This document shows, one piece after another, positions 33,697 to 41,586 of a DNA stretch of 64,000 nt (positions within the stretch are counted from its first letter, which is position 1; each line of letters begins with the position of its first letter). The notes below the pieces were generated by a model. The model was given only the letters and a program-made list of their open reading frames with translations, was not told the origin of the DNA and did no database searches. The DNA is taken from assembly GCA_947501045.1 (NCBI GenBank), contig CANMUI010000001.1, positions 558,001-622,000 on the forward strand, in the 5' to 3' direction. Position numbers and translations under genes: made by a program. The DNA is from an uncultured Psychrobacter sp. GTDB lineage: Bacteria > Pseudomonadota > Gammaproteobacteria > Pseudomonadales > Moraxellaceae.

Positions 33697-34485
33697 TCAA
33701 AACCCCCAGTGCTGTATTTGCAGTAACACCAGCGCCATCACAATGCCAACGCAAGCGGACAAGGTCAACATATAAGTAAAAACCGCACGTCCAATCCCAA
33801 TATTGACATAGCCTTTTAGAATATCTGAGAAAGAATTGATCAACGGAAAACTTGGTACTAGTAGCAGTACGCTTGAGGCAACGGCAATATCCGCATTATT
33901 ACCAATATCAAAATAGTAAGTCGTTGCTCCAATTAAGGAAGCAATAAAAGCGGTCACAATAACCGTTATAAAGGGGTTAAAATGGTGTTTGGACAGATAA
34001 ATGCGCGTCAGCATAGCTACCATGCCCGCGATAAAAGTCACTGCGGTAATCGACCAACTGCCGCCATTAAGATTGGCAAACGCAGCGCAAGAAGCGCCAA
34101 CAAATATCCCTACTAGCCACGGTGGGTAAACGGCCTTATCCAACTTATCAAAAGCAAGGGTGGTAAGGTCGACTAAATTACCCTTGCCTATAGCAGCTTC
34201 GGTTTTATTGACAATTTGCTGAATCTGCACCAATAAATTGACATTGATGCTCTGATTAATAGTGTCCCGAGTGGTAGTGATACAGCGTTCATTACAGATG
34301 GTGGTCAAGGTGATGGCATTAAAATTCAGCGAACATTCTACGCTACTCATTCCTAAAGCGAATCCCAAGCGTTTCGACAGGTCAACCACCACGGCAGACT
34401 CGGCACCATATTGCATAAGGAGTAATCCGCAGCGCACGCACAATCGAGTAATGCGCTGTTGCTGTACGTAGCTGATAGAAGTCAT
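33697..34485 (-). CDS. YjjP/ThrE-family exporter subunit
   Basis: A 262-residue protein matching the first half of ThrE: a soluble N-terminal region with LLMQYGAESAVVVDLSKRLG (the conserved GAE motif) and SVECSLNFNAITLTT, then about five TM helices from residue 120, with LVPSFPLINSFSDILKG. It pairs with the YjjB-type gene one base downstream. Amino-acid or organic-acid export is the family role; specificity is not readable from the sequence. Confidence 0.88.
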   Translation of the reverse strand: MTSISYVQQQRITRLCVRCGLLLMQYGAESAVVVDLSKRLGFALGMSSVECSLNFNAITLTTICNERCITTTRDTINQSINVNLLVQIQQIVNKTEAAIGKGNLVDLTTLAFDKLDKAVYPPWLVGIFVGASCAAFANLNGGSWSITAVTFIAGMVAMLTRIYLSKHHFNPFITVIVTAFIASLIGATTYYFDIGNNADIAVASSVLLLVPSFPLINSFSDILKGYVNIGIGRAVFTYMLTLSACVGIVMALVLLQIQHWGF

Positions 34486-34639
34486 GGGTTAATACGCATA
34501 TCGGTTATCAATATCAATAGTTCGAGTAGTTATCGGATACTTGGCAATGCTTAGCTGTAGTCGCCTACGAAAAAAGCCTGCTTGATGATACCATGAAGCG
34601 TAAATAACGTTTATATTGATAAGAAAAAAAGGAAGATTC

Positions 34640-34921
34640 ATGCATATTGCTATCTTAACCCTGACTTTTGCTCTGCCTGGCTGTAGCTCTTTAAAAGAAA
34701 AACGCCAACGTATGGGCGGCTTGCATGCGCGCTTTGGCAATAATCCAAGCGTCGCCGTATGTGAGAGCGGCGAGCGGGATCGGCATGATGCTAGCGAGTG
34801 GACGTTTGTCATCGTCGGACTGACCAAACGTGAGGTCGAGTCACAGTGTAGTCAGATAGAGGAGAAGATAGAGCGGACGGTGGACGCGAGGATGATGAAT
34901 GTTGAGCGGGAGTTTATTTAG
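34640..34921 (+). CDS. DUF503 family protein (YlxP-like)
   Basis: A 93-residue protein starting MHIAILTLTFALPGCSSLKE, matching the DUF503 signature of a beta strand then PGC.SLKEKR, followed by FGNNPSVAVCESGERDRHDA and EWTFVIVGLTKREVE. Family members (YlxP) often lie near rbfA/infB and may help ribosome assembly, but that is unproven. The PGC is not a lipobox here: it is the conserved family motif. AAGGAAGATTC precedes this ATG, so I reject the start eight codons upstream. Confidence 0.8.
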   Translation: MHIAILTLTFALPGCSSLKEKRQRMGGLHARFGNNPSVAVCESGERDRHDASEWTFVIVGLTKREVESQCSQIEEKIERTVDARMMNVEREFI

Positions 34922-34988
34922 GTGGGACGGTTTTGGGAGCTAAACTGCGTCTTAAGGCAACAATTTAGAATTGAAATGCATTTATGCT

Positions 34989-35136
34989 TTGTTGGGTGTC
35001 GCAAGCTCCACGCCAACCTACGGATTGAGCCTTAATTGGAGAGTTACTTTGTAGGTTGGTGTCGAGGAACGAGACCCAACGAATTATTTCGCTTGATATT
35101 GGATTGTTGGGTTTCTTTTGTTAACCCAACCTACAA
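34989..35136. repeat. Cluster of three short GTAGGTTGG/CCAACCTAC palindromic repeats
   Basis: Three related elements of about 35 bp: 34989-35023 (TTGTTGGGTGTCGC ... CCAACCTACGG), 35049-35083 (opposite orientation, TGTAGGTTGG ... GACCCAACGAA) and 35104-35136 (TTGTTGGGTTTC ... AACCCAACCTACAA). Each pairs a TTGGG/CCCAA core with GTAGGTTGG. They sit between the DUF503 gene and the Sel1 gene, and a further copy lies at 39661. They look like dispersed REP-like or small MITE elements. Confidence 0.8.
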
Positions 35137-35137
35137 G

Positions 35138-36535
35138 CTATTTTAAATTTAATTTTCGATAGTTGTTACAACCCTTTTGGTTCCCATTATCACAAGCCTT
35201 ACCAAACCATTTTTTAGCCTGTACATTGCTTTGACGCACACCCCTGCCATACTGATACATTATTCCAAGATCGAATTGGGCTAAGTTATCACCTTGATCA
35301 GCAGCTTTTTTATACCATTCAGCAGCCTTCTCATAGTTCTGAGGCAAGCCTTTGCCATATTCGTACATTAAACCTAGGTAACCTTGAGCATAAGCGTCAC
35401 CTTGATCAGCGGCTTTTTTGTACCATTCAGCAGCCTTTTTATTATCCTTATCTACGCCTTTCCCGTCTTGATACATTGAGGCTAGACTAATTTGGGCATA
35501 AGCGTCACCTTGATCAGCGGCTTTCTTGAACCATTTGAAAGCTTCAGAATACGACTGGTAAGCACCTTTACCGTCTTTGTACATGTCCCCTAATCTATCT
35601 TGAGCATTAGCCATACCTTGATTTGCTGCTGTTTTATACCATTGCATAGCTTCGGAGTCTGATTGAGGCGTTCCTTCACCTTTTGAGTACATACTAGCCA
35701 CAAGGTATTGTGAGTTGGTATTACCTTGATTAGCGGCCTTCTTAAACCATTTGAAAGCCTCAGAGTCTGATTGGGGTATTCCTTCACCTCCTGAATACAT
35801 TGAGCCGAGGTTATGCTGAGCATAAGGATCGTCTTGATCAGCAGCTTTTTTAAACCATTTAAAAGCTTCAGAGTCTGATTGGTGCGTTCCTTTACCTTCT
35901 GCGTACATTGTCCCTACTGAAACTTGAGCAGAAGCATTGCCTTGATCAGCAGCCTTTTTATACCATTTGAAAGCTTCCGAATAAGATTGAGAGACGCCTC
36001 GACCCTCATAATACATTCCACCTAAGTTAAGATAGGCAACAGTGGTGGCGGCAGCATCGGCCGCAAGGTCAGACTCAGCATACTCTCGTTCAGTGACTTT
36101 TTTAAACCATTTGAAAGCTTCAGAGTACGATTGAGGAACAACCTTTCCAAATCCATACATTGCCCCTAAGTTAGCTTGAGCAGCACTGTAATTTTGATCA
36201 GCAGCTTTTTTATACCACTTGAAAGCTTCAGAGTCTGATTGGGACATTCCTTCACCTCTTGAATACATCGACCCTATTGAAAACTGAGCAGGAGCGTACC
36301 CTTGATCAGCAGCTTTCTTATACCATTTGAATGCTGTTAAATATGATTGAACAACACCCTGACCCTCATGATACATTCCACCTAGCTTATTCTGAGCAGC
36401 AGCATCCCCCTGTTCCGCTGCCTGTTTAGTCGTTAAAAAAACTTCGGTATCAGGAATACTATTTGCAATTTCAGCATAAGAATATACTGGTAAAACAGAT
36501 AATAATAGAATAATGCTAGGTAAAAATCGTTTCAT
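35138..36535 (-). CDS. Exported Sel1-repeat protein
   Basis: A 465-residue protein with an N-terminal signal peptide (MKRFLPSIILLLSVLPVYSY, cleavage likely near residue 24) and eleven consecutive Sel1 (TPR-like) repeats of 36 residues, each with the pattern AQ..LG.MY..G.GV.QS..EAFKWYKKAADQG. The fourth unit has an 8-residue insert. It ends in KACDNGNQKGCNNYRKLNLK, with a Cys pair. Such solenoids mediate protein-protein contact in the periplasm or on the surface. I start at MKRF, nine bases after AAAGAA. It follows the zinc-ribbon gene on the same strand (103-base gap). Confidence 0.88.
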   Translation of the reverse strand: MKRFLPSIILLLSVLPVYSYAEIANSIPDTEVFLTTKQAAEQGDAAAQNKLGGMYHEGQGVVQSYLTAFKWYKKAADQGYAPAQFSIGSMYSRGEGMSQSDSEAFKWYKKAADQNYSAAQANLGAMYGFGKVVPQSYSEAFKWFKKVTEREYAESDLAADAAATTVAYLNLGGMYYEGRGVSQSYSEAFKWYKKAADQGNASAQVSVGTMYAEGKGTHQSDSEAFKWFKKAADQDDPYAQHNLGSMYSGGEGIPQSDSEAFKWFKKAANQGNTNSQYLVASMYSKGEGTPQSDSEAMQWYKTAANQGMANAQDRLGDMYKDGKGAYQSYSEAFKWFKKAADQGDAYAQISLASMYQDGKGVDKDNKKAAEWYKKAADQGDAYAQGYLGLMYEYGKGLPQNYEKAAEWYKKAADQGDNLAQFDLGIMYQYGRGVRQSNVQAKKWFGKACDNGNQKGCNNYRKLNLK

Positions 36536-36638
36536 AATCATCAATTCTTTATGGAAAGGTTAGTGTCTATATAGAACTATAATTAGCTTGTTTTGGGTAT
36601 AAAACTGCTAAGTCTTTTATGAAGCACTGCAATGTTTA

Positions 36639-37613
36639 CTATTTGCTACAGATAAAATTGACAATATCTTGATCTGTCCAATCTGGTGTTGGAGTAAACC
36701 AGTCCCCCATATTTGCTGATTGTAAAGCGTCAAAATTATCTGCTGAATATATTCTTATTTGATTCTCTGAGCATTTAATTTCCATTTTTGCATACGAAGT
36801 ATTGTCGTTGCCTTCACGGATATATTCAATGTTTTCGACGCCGTTGTCTATAGTGTGTGACGTTAGAAAATATCGACCATTCTCAAATGAGTCAGACATT
36901 GGTATAGATACAAAGGTCTCTGACGTTAATACAGGTTCTTCTACAGCATTTCTTTCTGTATTAAGTTGAGATTGTTCTGGAACAGACTGCTTTTCGCAAA
37001 TAAAATTAACAATATCTTGATCTGTCCAATCAGGTGCTGGAGTAACCCAGTCTCCCATTTTTGCTGTTTTTAAGGCTTCAAGATTCCCTGATGAGCTTTT
37101 CCGCATCTCATTTTCTAAGCAGTCAATTTGCATCGACCCATAAGTGTCACTTTCGTTTCCTCTACGTACATACGCGATATTTTCAAGCCCATAAGACGTA
37201 AAGTGAGAGATAAGGAAATAGCGTCCATCTTCACCTGAACCAGAAAGTAACATTGGTATCTGCGTTAATTCAGAATCAACTAATAAGTCTTGAACTTGTA
37301 ATGAGTCTTCGACTTGTGATGAGACTTGAGTTTCATCATCAGAACATGTAGCTAATTGATAAATAAGAAATATGATAAATAGAGCGGCAAAAAAATCTGG
37401 GAGTTTAGAGGATTTAGCTTTTTTCTGGGGTTTACGTACTTGAGGTTTCCTAACTAATAAGTCGGCTTCACTATTAATTGAATCTTCTTTAGGTAAAGGA
37501 GGGGGAACAGCTCTGAACGGAGAGAGTTTAGTAATAGGAAAGCCACAATTAGGACAAGCGACACTTTGATCGCTAACTCTTTTAGAGCATTCAGGACAGT
37601 TGATTAGAGCCAT
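36639..37613 (-). CDS. Zinc-ribbon membrane protein with duplicated C-terminal domain
   Basis: A 324-residue protein. The zinc ribbon has C6-x2-C9 and C20-x2-C23 (CPECSKRVSDQSVACPNCG). A Lys-rich stretch leads to one TM helix at about 74-90, which would leave the N-terminal ribbon in the cytoplasm and the rest outside. Two homologous units follow at about 118-208 and 235-324. They share SH....G.ENI.Y.R.GN, a mid Cys (165, 281) and the closing MGDW.TP.PDWTDQDIVNFIC with another Cys (206, 322). I do not recognise this repeated domain. It is 35 bases after a lipoprotein gene and before the Sel1 gene. Confidence 0.75.
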   Translation of the reverse strand: MALINCPECSKRVSDQSVACPNCGFPITKLSPFRAVPPPLPKEDSINSEADLLVRKPQVRKPQKKAKSSKLPDFFAALFIIFLIYQLATCSDDETQVSSQVEDSLQVQDLLVDSELTQIPMLLSGSGEDGRYFLISHFTSYGLENIAYVRRGNESDTYGSMQIDCLENEMRKSSSGNLEALKTAKMGDWVTPAPDWTDQDIVNFICEKQSVPEQSQLNTERNAVEEPVLTSETFVSIPMSDSFENGRYFLTSHTIDNGVENIEYIREGNDNTSYAKMEIKCSENQIRIYSADNFDALQSANMGDWFTPTPDWTDQDIVNFICSK

Positions 37614-37648
37614 ATTCTTTCTTCTCTAAAATAGATAATTTCACTAGA

Positions 37649-37972
37649 TTAACTACACTGGCTGACTGCTGTCTCAACAGCTGATACATATGTCCCAAAA
37701 TCTTTCTCTTCCATAGTTTTCATACTCCAATCATTACCTATTGAACTAGAAAGTATTGGATCCATGACATCAAACTGACAACTACAAAAGCTTTCATCAG
37801 ATGTATCTATACAAGATTGTACATAGCTTTGTTTTTCTACTGAGTAAGTTTCAGAAGCCGATGCTTCGTATGTAGGCGTTGAACTAGTCTCGTAGTCAGA
37901 AGTCTCATCAGCAGATGAACAAGCAAATAAGAATGATGCAGAAATAAGAAGTATTGGTAATTTTAATTTCAT
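37649..37972 (-). CDS. Small lipoprotein of unknown function
   Basis: A 107-residue predicted lipoprotein: signal MKLKLPILLISASFLFAC with lipobox LFAC (Cys18). Then comes a Ser/Thr/Tyr-rich low-complexity linker (about 19-45) and a compact C-terminal domain with four Cys residues (SCIDTSDESFCSCQFDVMDP ... SQCS). The Cys pattern resembles small periplasmic disulfide proteins, but no family was recognised. It is the first gene of a minus-strand run with the zinc-ribbon and Sel1 genes. Confidence 0.65.
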   Translation of the reverse strand: MKLKLPILLISASFLFACSSADETSDYETSSTPTYEASASETYSVEKQSYVQSCIDTSDESFCSCQFDVMDPILSSSIGNDWSMKTMEEKDFGTYVSAVETAVSQCS

Positions 37973-38109
37973 AAATCGTTTACTAAATGAGTTTATGCAA
38001 AAAGTAGTAGCCTAGACTCTACTTTATTTTTTATAATACATAAATAAGGATTATAACTTAGCAGTAATATTACAGCAACGAATGTTACATTTCTACATTT
38101 AGAAAGATT

Positions 38110-38136
38110 AAAGGTGCGCAAAGCGCACCCTACGAA
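38110..38136. repeat. GGTGCGCAAAGCGCACC palindromic repeat
   Basis: AAAGGTGCGCAAAGCGCACC followed by CTACGAA: a 17-base perfect palindrome core (GGTGCGC / GCGCACC around AAA). It is a common type of dispersed intergenic palindrome in Moraxellaceae and Neisseriaceae, from general knowledge. It is distinct in sequence from the GTAGGTTGG elements at 34989 and 39661. Confidence 0.7.
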
Positions 38137-38291
38137 TACTTTTCAACATCATCCAACCTCCAAAGCGCCCGCGTCGCATCATCAAAAGCTACTTTAGCAT
38201 CTTCAATCTCGCCTGCAAAAAGCGGAAACAGATATGGCAGCGTCTCATAAACAGTAAGCTTGGTATCTCTTGTATGCGTTTCACTACCTTT
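38130..38291 (-). pseudogene. Possible gene remnant (C-terminal fragment)
   Basis: An open minus-strand frame of 53 codons without a usable start codon. It encodes a protein-like segment with ETLPYLFPLFAGEIEDAKVA and FDDATRALWRLDD. Amino-acid composition looks like real coding rather than noise. Its stop codon falls inside the palindromic repeat at 38110-38136. I interpret it as the end of a decayed or truncated gene, but it may be chance. Confidence 0.3.
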
Positions 38292-38306
38292 TCATTTAGA
38301 TAAAAC

Positions 38307-38612
38307 TTACGCAATACGAGTCATTTGCGTAAGATTAGAGTCATCAATCATATCCTTTGTCACCTTCATAAAGTTTTGAAAATGCTCGCTTTGTCCATGC
38401 TGATCCATAAGCTCCTTATTTTCCCATACCTCATAAGTGATAAAGTGATTCGGATTGGCATTATCTTGATGGATATTATAGTGAATGGCCCCTTGTTCGG
38501 CTTGTGATGCTTTGGCGAGCTTGAGCAGTTCAGACTTGAGTTGCTCGGCGCGCTCAGGTTTGGCGGTGATATTAGCAACGAGGGTGATGGCTTGTTTTTC
38601 TTGGGTATTCAT
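38307..38612 (-). CDS. Antibiotic biosynthesis monooxygenase (ABM) domain protein
   Basis: A 101-residue single-domain protein of the ABM ferredoxin-like fold, often annotated as putative quinol monooxygenase (YgiN type). Family features: AKPERAEQLKSELLKLAKAS, then EQGAIHYNIHQDNANPNHFI with the conserved His, YEVWENKELMDQH and EHFQNFMK. It follows the SDR gene on the same strand with a 22-base gap, so both are one operon. A role in quinone or aldehyde detoxification is plausible but not shown by the sequence. Confidence 0.88.
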   Translation of the reverse strand: MNTQEKQAITLVANITAKPERAEQLKSELLKLAKASQAEQGAIHYNIHQDNANPNHFITYEVWENKELMDQHGQSEHFQNFMKVTKDMIDDSNLTQMTRIA

Positions 38613-38634
38613 AAATATGTCCTATGGTTGAATA

Positions 38635-39480
38635 TTATAGTGATTGTAATAGATCTTGCGTTTGACGTTTAAGCTTGGCAATGGCTTCTTTATCTAAAGC
38701 ATTGGCATGTGGTTGTCCGAACTCGCCTCTAGCCTCGCCCTGTGCGCCGTCTTTGATGTCATTATCAAAGTATTTACCTGTATCATCAGCGAACTCATCG
38801 GAGATGGCAAGCTCGGTTAAGATATTCGCACCTTTATCCGCTGATGACCAGTATTTTCCATAAGCCTCATCGACCATTTTGGTATTGAGTAGCGAGCCTG
38901 GATTAACAGCAATCACGTTGATATTATCGTCTACAACGGCGTCCGCTAAATCCATACTCCACATGGTGATCGCCAATTTGCTTTGCGCGTAGGCTGCTTG
39001 GCCATCGAGACGCTCGTTCCCTACAAACGCTTGATAGGATATTGGTGCCTGCGCCGCTGAGCTTAGATTTATGATGCGGGCTTGATTAGACTTTTTAAGC
39101 AGGGGTAATAAGGCGTTGGTCAATACATAAGGCGCTAAATAGTTGACGACGAAACGCACGTCCAGTCCGTCTTTGGTCACGGGCGATGCGGTGGTATAAA
39201 TCCCAGCGTTGTTGATGAGGACATCAAGCTTTGATAGTTTGTCATTCACTTCTGCTGCCATGCTACGCACCGCATTTAAATCTGACAAATCAGCCACAAA
39301 CCCGTCGATATGATCTGCCGCTGCGCCTGTCGCTACTGCTTTGACCTCCATAATAACGCTATCAAGCTTATCAGCATCTCTGCCATGCAAGTACACTTGA
39401 TGCCCCGCTTTTGCTAAATTTAAAGCGGCAAGTTTACCAATGCCATCCGTGCTGCCAGTAATTAAAATGGTTTTCGTCAT
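38635..39480 (-). CDS. Short-chain dehydrogenase/reductase (SDR)
   Basis: A 281-residue NAD(P)-dependent oxidoreductase of the SDR superfamily. Cofactor motif TGSTDGIGK (TGxxxGIG), LINNAGIY, catalytic Ser in NLSSAAQAPISYQ and YAQSKLA (YxxxK) are all intact. The sequence is of the WW-domain oxidoreductase/retinol dehydrogenase-like group. Substrate unknown. It is followed at once by the ABM gene. The upstream region to the KAP NTPase gene holds one GTAGGTT-type repeat. Confidence 0.9.
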   Translation of the reverse strand: MTKTILITGSTDGIGKLAALNLAKAGHQVYLHGRDADKLDSVIMEVKAVATGAAADHIDGFVADLSDLNAVRSMAAEVNDKLSKLDVLINNAGIYTTASPVTKDGLDVRFVVNYLAPYVLTNALLPLLKKSNQARIINLSSAAQAPISYQAFVGNERLDGQAAYAQSKLAITMWSMDLADAVVDDNINVIAVNPGSLLNTKMVDEAYGKYWSSADKGANILTELAISDEFADDTGKYFDNDIKDGAQGEARGEFGQPHANALDKEAIAKLKRQTQDLLQSL

Positions 39481-39660
39481 GAGACATCCTTATAGTTTGA
39501 GTTATTATTTGAATTTTGAATGTGTTCTATTTTATCGGTCGCCATGGCGCTGATTGTAATGAAAGTGTTGTGATTGGAAATATGGCTGTAATTGATGTGG
39601 GTTTTTGATGGTGTTTTGGAATGACTTTGATAGAAGCGTGATTTAGGGTTTAGAGCAGCT

Positions 39661-39697
39661 TTCGTTGGGTATCGCAAACTCTGTGCTAACCTACGGA
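39661..39697. repeat. Further copy of the GTTGGGT ... AACCTACGGA repeat
   Basis: TTCGTTGGGTATCGCAAAC at the left end and GCTAACCTACGGATT at the right, closely matching the element at 34989-35023 (TTGTTGGGTGTCGCAAGC ... CCAACCTACGGATT), in the same orientation. It lies 16 bases beyond the stop codon of the KAP-like NTPase gene. Confidence 0.75.
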
Positions 39698-39712
39698 TTG
39701 TGCTACAAAAAA

Positions 39713-41464
39713 CTATTTATCTAAGTTCTCAGTCAAGTTATTAGTATAGTTAAGCCAGTCTTGAATCGGTACCTTACTATGTGGATTATATTTAATTTGG
39801 TCATTTAAAATATTAAGAACCCATTGTCGAACCTCAGCCTTATTACTTAGATTAGGATGTAGTAGAATAGATAATATAAAACGTTTACGCTCTCTTGAAT
39901 CAAAGCCAGTATCAGACCATATAATTTCGCTTAATATTTCTTGATCAAGTTTGCTTAAGAACATCTCATCATTATCATTACAGCCCTTATGCTGATAGTA
40001 GCGCTGAAATATATCTTTAATAGAGTTTTTACCTATAGAATTAAGCTCGTGAGCGGCGATAGTATTTTTAACAAAATCGTAGTATCTTTCATGATCAGAT
40101 CTACCAAAAAAATACCAGCTATCTAAGTCAGTAATTCCATTATGTTGGTTAATTTTAGATACAATATGCTCTCTAACTTTTTTATCGAAACTTGCCGCCC
40201 ATTCTTCCTTACCGTAATCTTGTAAAACTTTATAATAAAAACTTAAATTATTAAGATTCTCTCTTTTTATTCTATCTTTAGCAACTTTGTACCAACGTTC
40301 AATAAAATCCTTGCTAGGATTTAGGCTATGATACTCCGTCAAGAGTTGATCATGTTGGTGATCATTTAAAATTTTTGCTTCAGTCATGATGTCAGAATCG
40401 ATTAAAGATTTAGTTTGGTCATCATTAATTGATAGATCTTTTACTAGACTGACAATCACTTCTCCCCAATCCCTAATTAAAAATCGTTCAGTCAATGGTT
40501 TAAAAAAGTCATCAATCTTTAAGCGGATATCCTTCTTAAGTTGATTATCTTCGTTGGAAGCTTTAGCTTTATTAGTATTCCCTACAAAATAATCATCGCT
40601 CAATGCAAGTGCGTTCTGACTACAATGTTCTACAAACTGATCGAATGTGAGTCCTTCATAAATTAGATTAGGCATGTCATAAGCTAATCGAATAATTAAG
40701 ATTGAATCCAATATCTGTCGTTTACTTACTACACTCAAAGTGTCAGGTAAATTATTTATCAATGTATAAAATGTTTCAATAACGCGTTGATAAAACCTTA
40801 TATTCTTAATACCCATCACTTGATAGAATTTATTGTATATCGCAAATAAGTTGCTGTCGTTGACCAATTTTTCTATAGCTGTCAAAGACTCATCTAAAAT
40901 AAGTACTTCATCAAACACCTTTTCTTTGTACTCTTGGAATTGCTCATTTGCTTTAACATCATGCAATATCACTAATACCTTACAGTTTTTTTCTAAGCTT
41001 AAATGGTTGACTAAACCCATAACGTCTCTAATATCTAGATTCTCAGACAGCCGTTCAATATCGTCAATACAAATTAATGTGTCTCCGATAAGACTAGACA
41101 TAGCGCTGCTTATCATACCTTTACTGAGAGACAAAGTGACGCCTGTACCTTCGAGTTTTGGCAAATCTATAGCATCCAAGCTTTTTTTAAAGATACCTTT
41201 GAGACCAGAAAGATAGTCTTTTTTTTGAGTAGTCTCATGGGTGCTAAGTGCAATTTCAAACTTCAATGCTTCTATTGAATCTATGCCAAAGAGAGAGACA
41301 TAAGAGTATTTGTTAACACCTAAATTTTTATGGTTTTCCTCGTAAAAGCTTTTCCAAAATTGCGTCTTACCAATACCCCATTCGCCAGTCAGCGCAATAG
41401 CAAATGAGCTTTCTTCATCAATCAAATCTATAAGTCGTTTCTCAAGATTTTCTACGTTTGCCAT
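39713..41464 (-). CDS. KAP-like P-loop NTPase
   Basis: A 583-residue predicted ATPase. Walker A is GEWGIGKT (27-34) and Walker B is TLICIDDIERLS (about 129-140), the KAP/STAND-like arrangement; SLEKNCKVLVILHD follows as a sensor-like strand. No TM helices are seen between Walker A and B, unlike many classical KAP proteins. The rest (from about 220) is alpha-helical without a recognised effector domain. Solo P-loop NTPases of this kind are often accessory and sometimes anti-phage; that role is inference here. AT-rich with no operon partner; flanked by a dispersed repeat and by uvrA. Confidence 0.75.
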   Translation of the reverse strand: MANVENLEKRLIDLIDEESSFAIALTGEWGIGKTQFWKSFYEENHKNLGVNKYSYVSLFGIDSIEALKFEIALSTHETTQKKDYLSGLKGIFKKSLDAIDLPKLEGTGVTLSLSKGMISSAMSSLIGDTLICIDDIERLSENLDIRDVMGLVNHLSLEKNCKVLVILHDVKANEQFQEYKEKVFDEVLILDESLTAIEKLVNDSNLFAIYNKFYQVMGIKNIRFYQRVIETFYTLINNLPDTLSVVSKRQILDSILIIRLAYDMPNLIYEGLTFDQFVEHCSQNALALSDDYFVGNTNKAKASNEDNQLKKDIRLKIDDFFKPLTERFLIRDWGEVIVSLVKDLSINDDQTKSLIDSDIMTEAKILNDHQHDQLLTEYHSLNPSKDFIERWYKVAKDRIKRENLNNLSFYYKVLQDYGKEEWAASFDKKVREHIVSKINQHNGITDLDSWYFFGRSDHERYYDFVKNTIAAHELNSIGKNSIKDIFQRYYQHKGCNDNDEMFLSKLDQEILSEIIWSDTGFDSRERKRFILSILLHPNLSNKAEVRQWVLNILNDQIKYNPHSKVPIQDWLNYTNNLTENLDK

Positions 41465-41531
41465 TGCTTATTACCTTACAGATGTTTTTAAACAATGACT
41501 ATATTAGCATCAAGATTAAACTTCAACCAAC

Positions 41532-41560
41532 AAAAAAGGCCACCCCAAAAGAGTGACCTT
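41532..41560 (-). terminator. Terminator after uvrA
   Basis: On the minus strand AAGGTCAC pairs with GTGGCCTT (one wobble) around a 9-base loop and is followed by six T. It lies 27 bases past the uvrA stop codon. Confidence 0.85.
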
Positions 41561-41586
41561 CAAATCAAAACCAAACAATCAACCTA

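Larger units (their letters stand above)
37973..38306. other. Intergenic region with repeat and possible gene remnant
   Basis: Between the lipoprotein gene and the monooxygenase gene. It holds a GGTGCGC palindromic repeat (38110-38136) and a short open frame (38130-38291), both listed separately. The rest (37973-38109) is AT-rich leader for the lipoprotein gene, with no other signal. Confidence 0.5.

Noticed and set aside
34489..34827. A 112-codon minus-strand frame opposite the DUF503 gene
   Set aside because: It overlaps a gene with a recognised family motif and a good ribosome-binding site on the other strand, and its own sequence matches no protein pattern.
35138..36535. Regular DNA repeats that might suggest a CRISPR-like array
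   Set aside because: The periodicity (about 108 bp) comes from protein-coding Sel1 repeats in one continuous frame; repeats are not identical and no unique spacers are present.
39477..39677. A 66-codon minus-strand frame upstream of the SDR gene
   Set aside because: It runs through the dispersed repeat, has a low-complexity Asn/Ser/Thr composition and overlaps the SDR start; it reads as non-coding.
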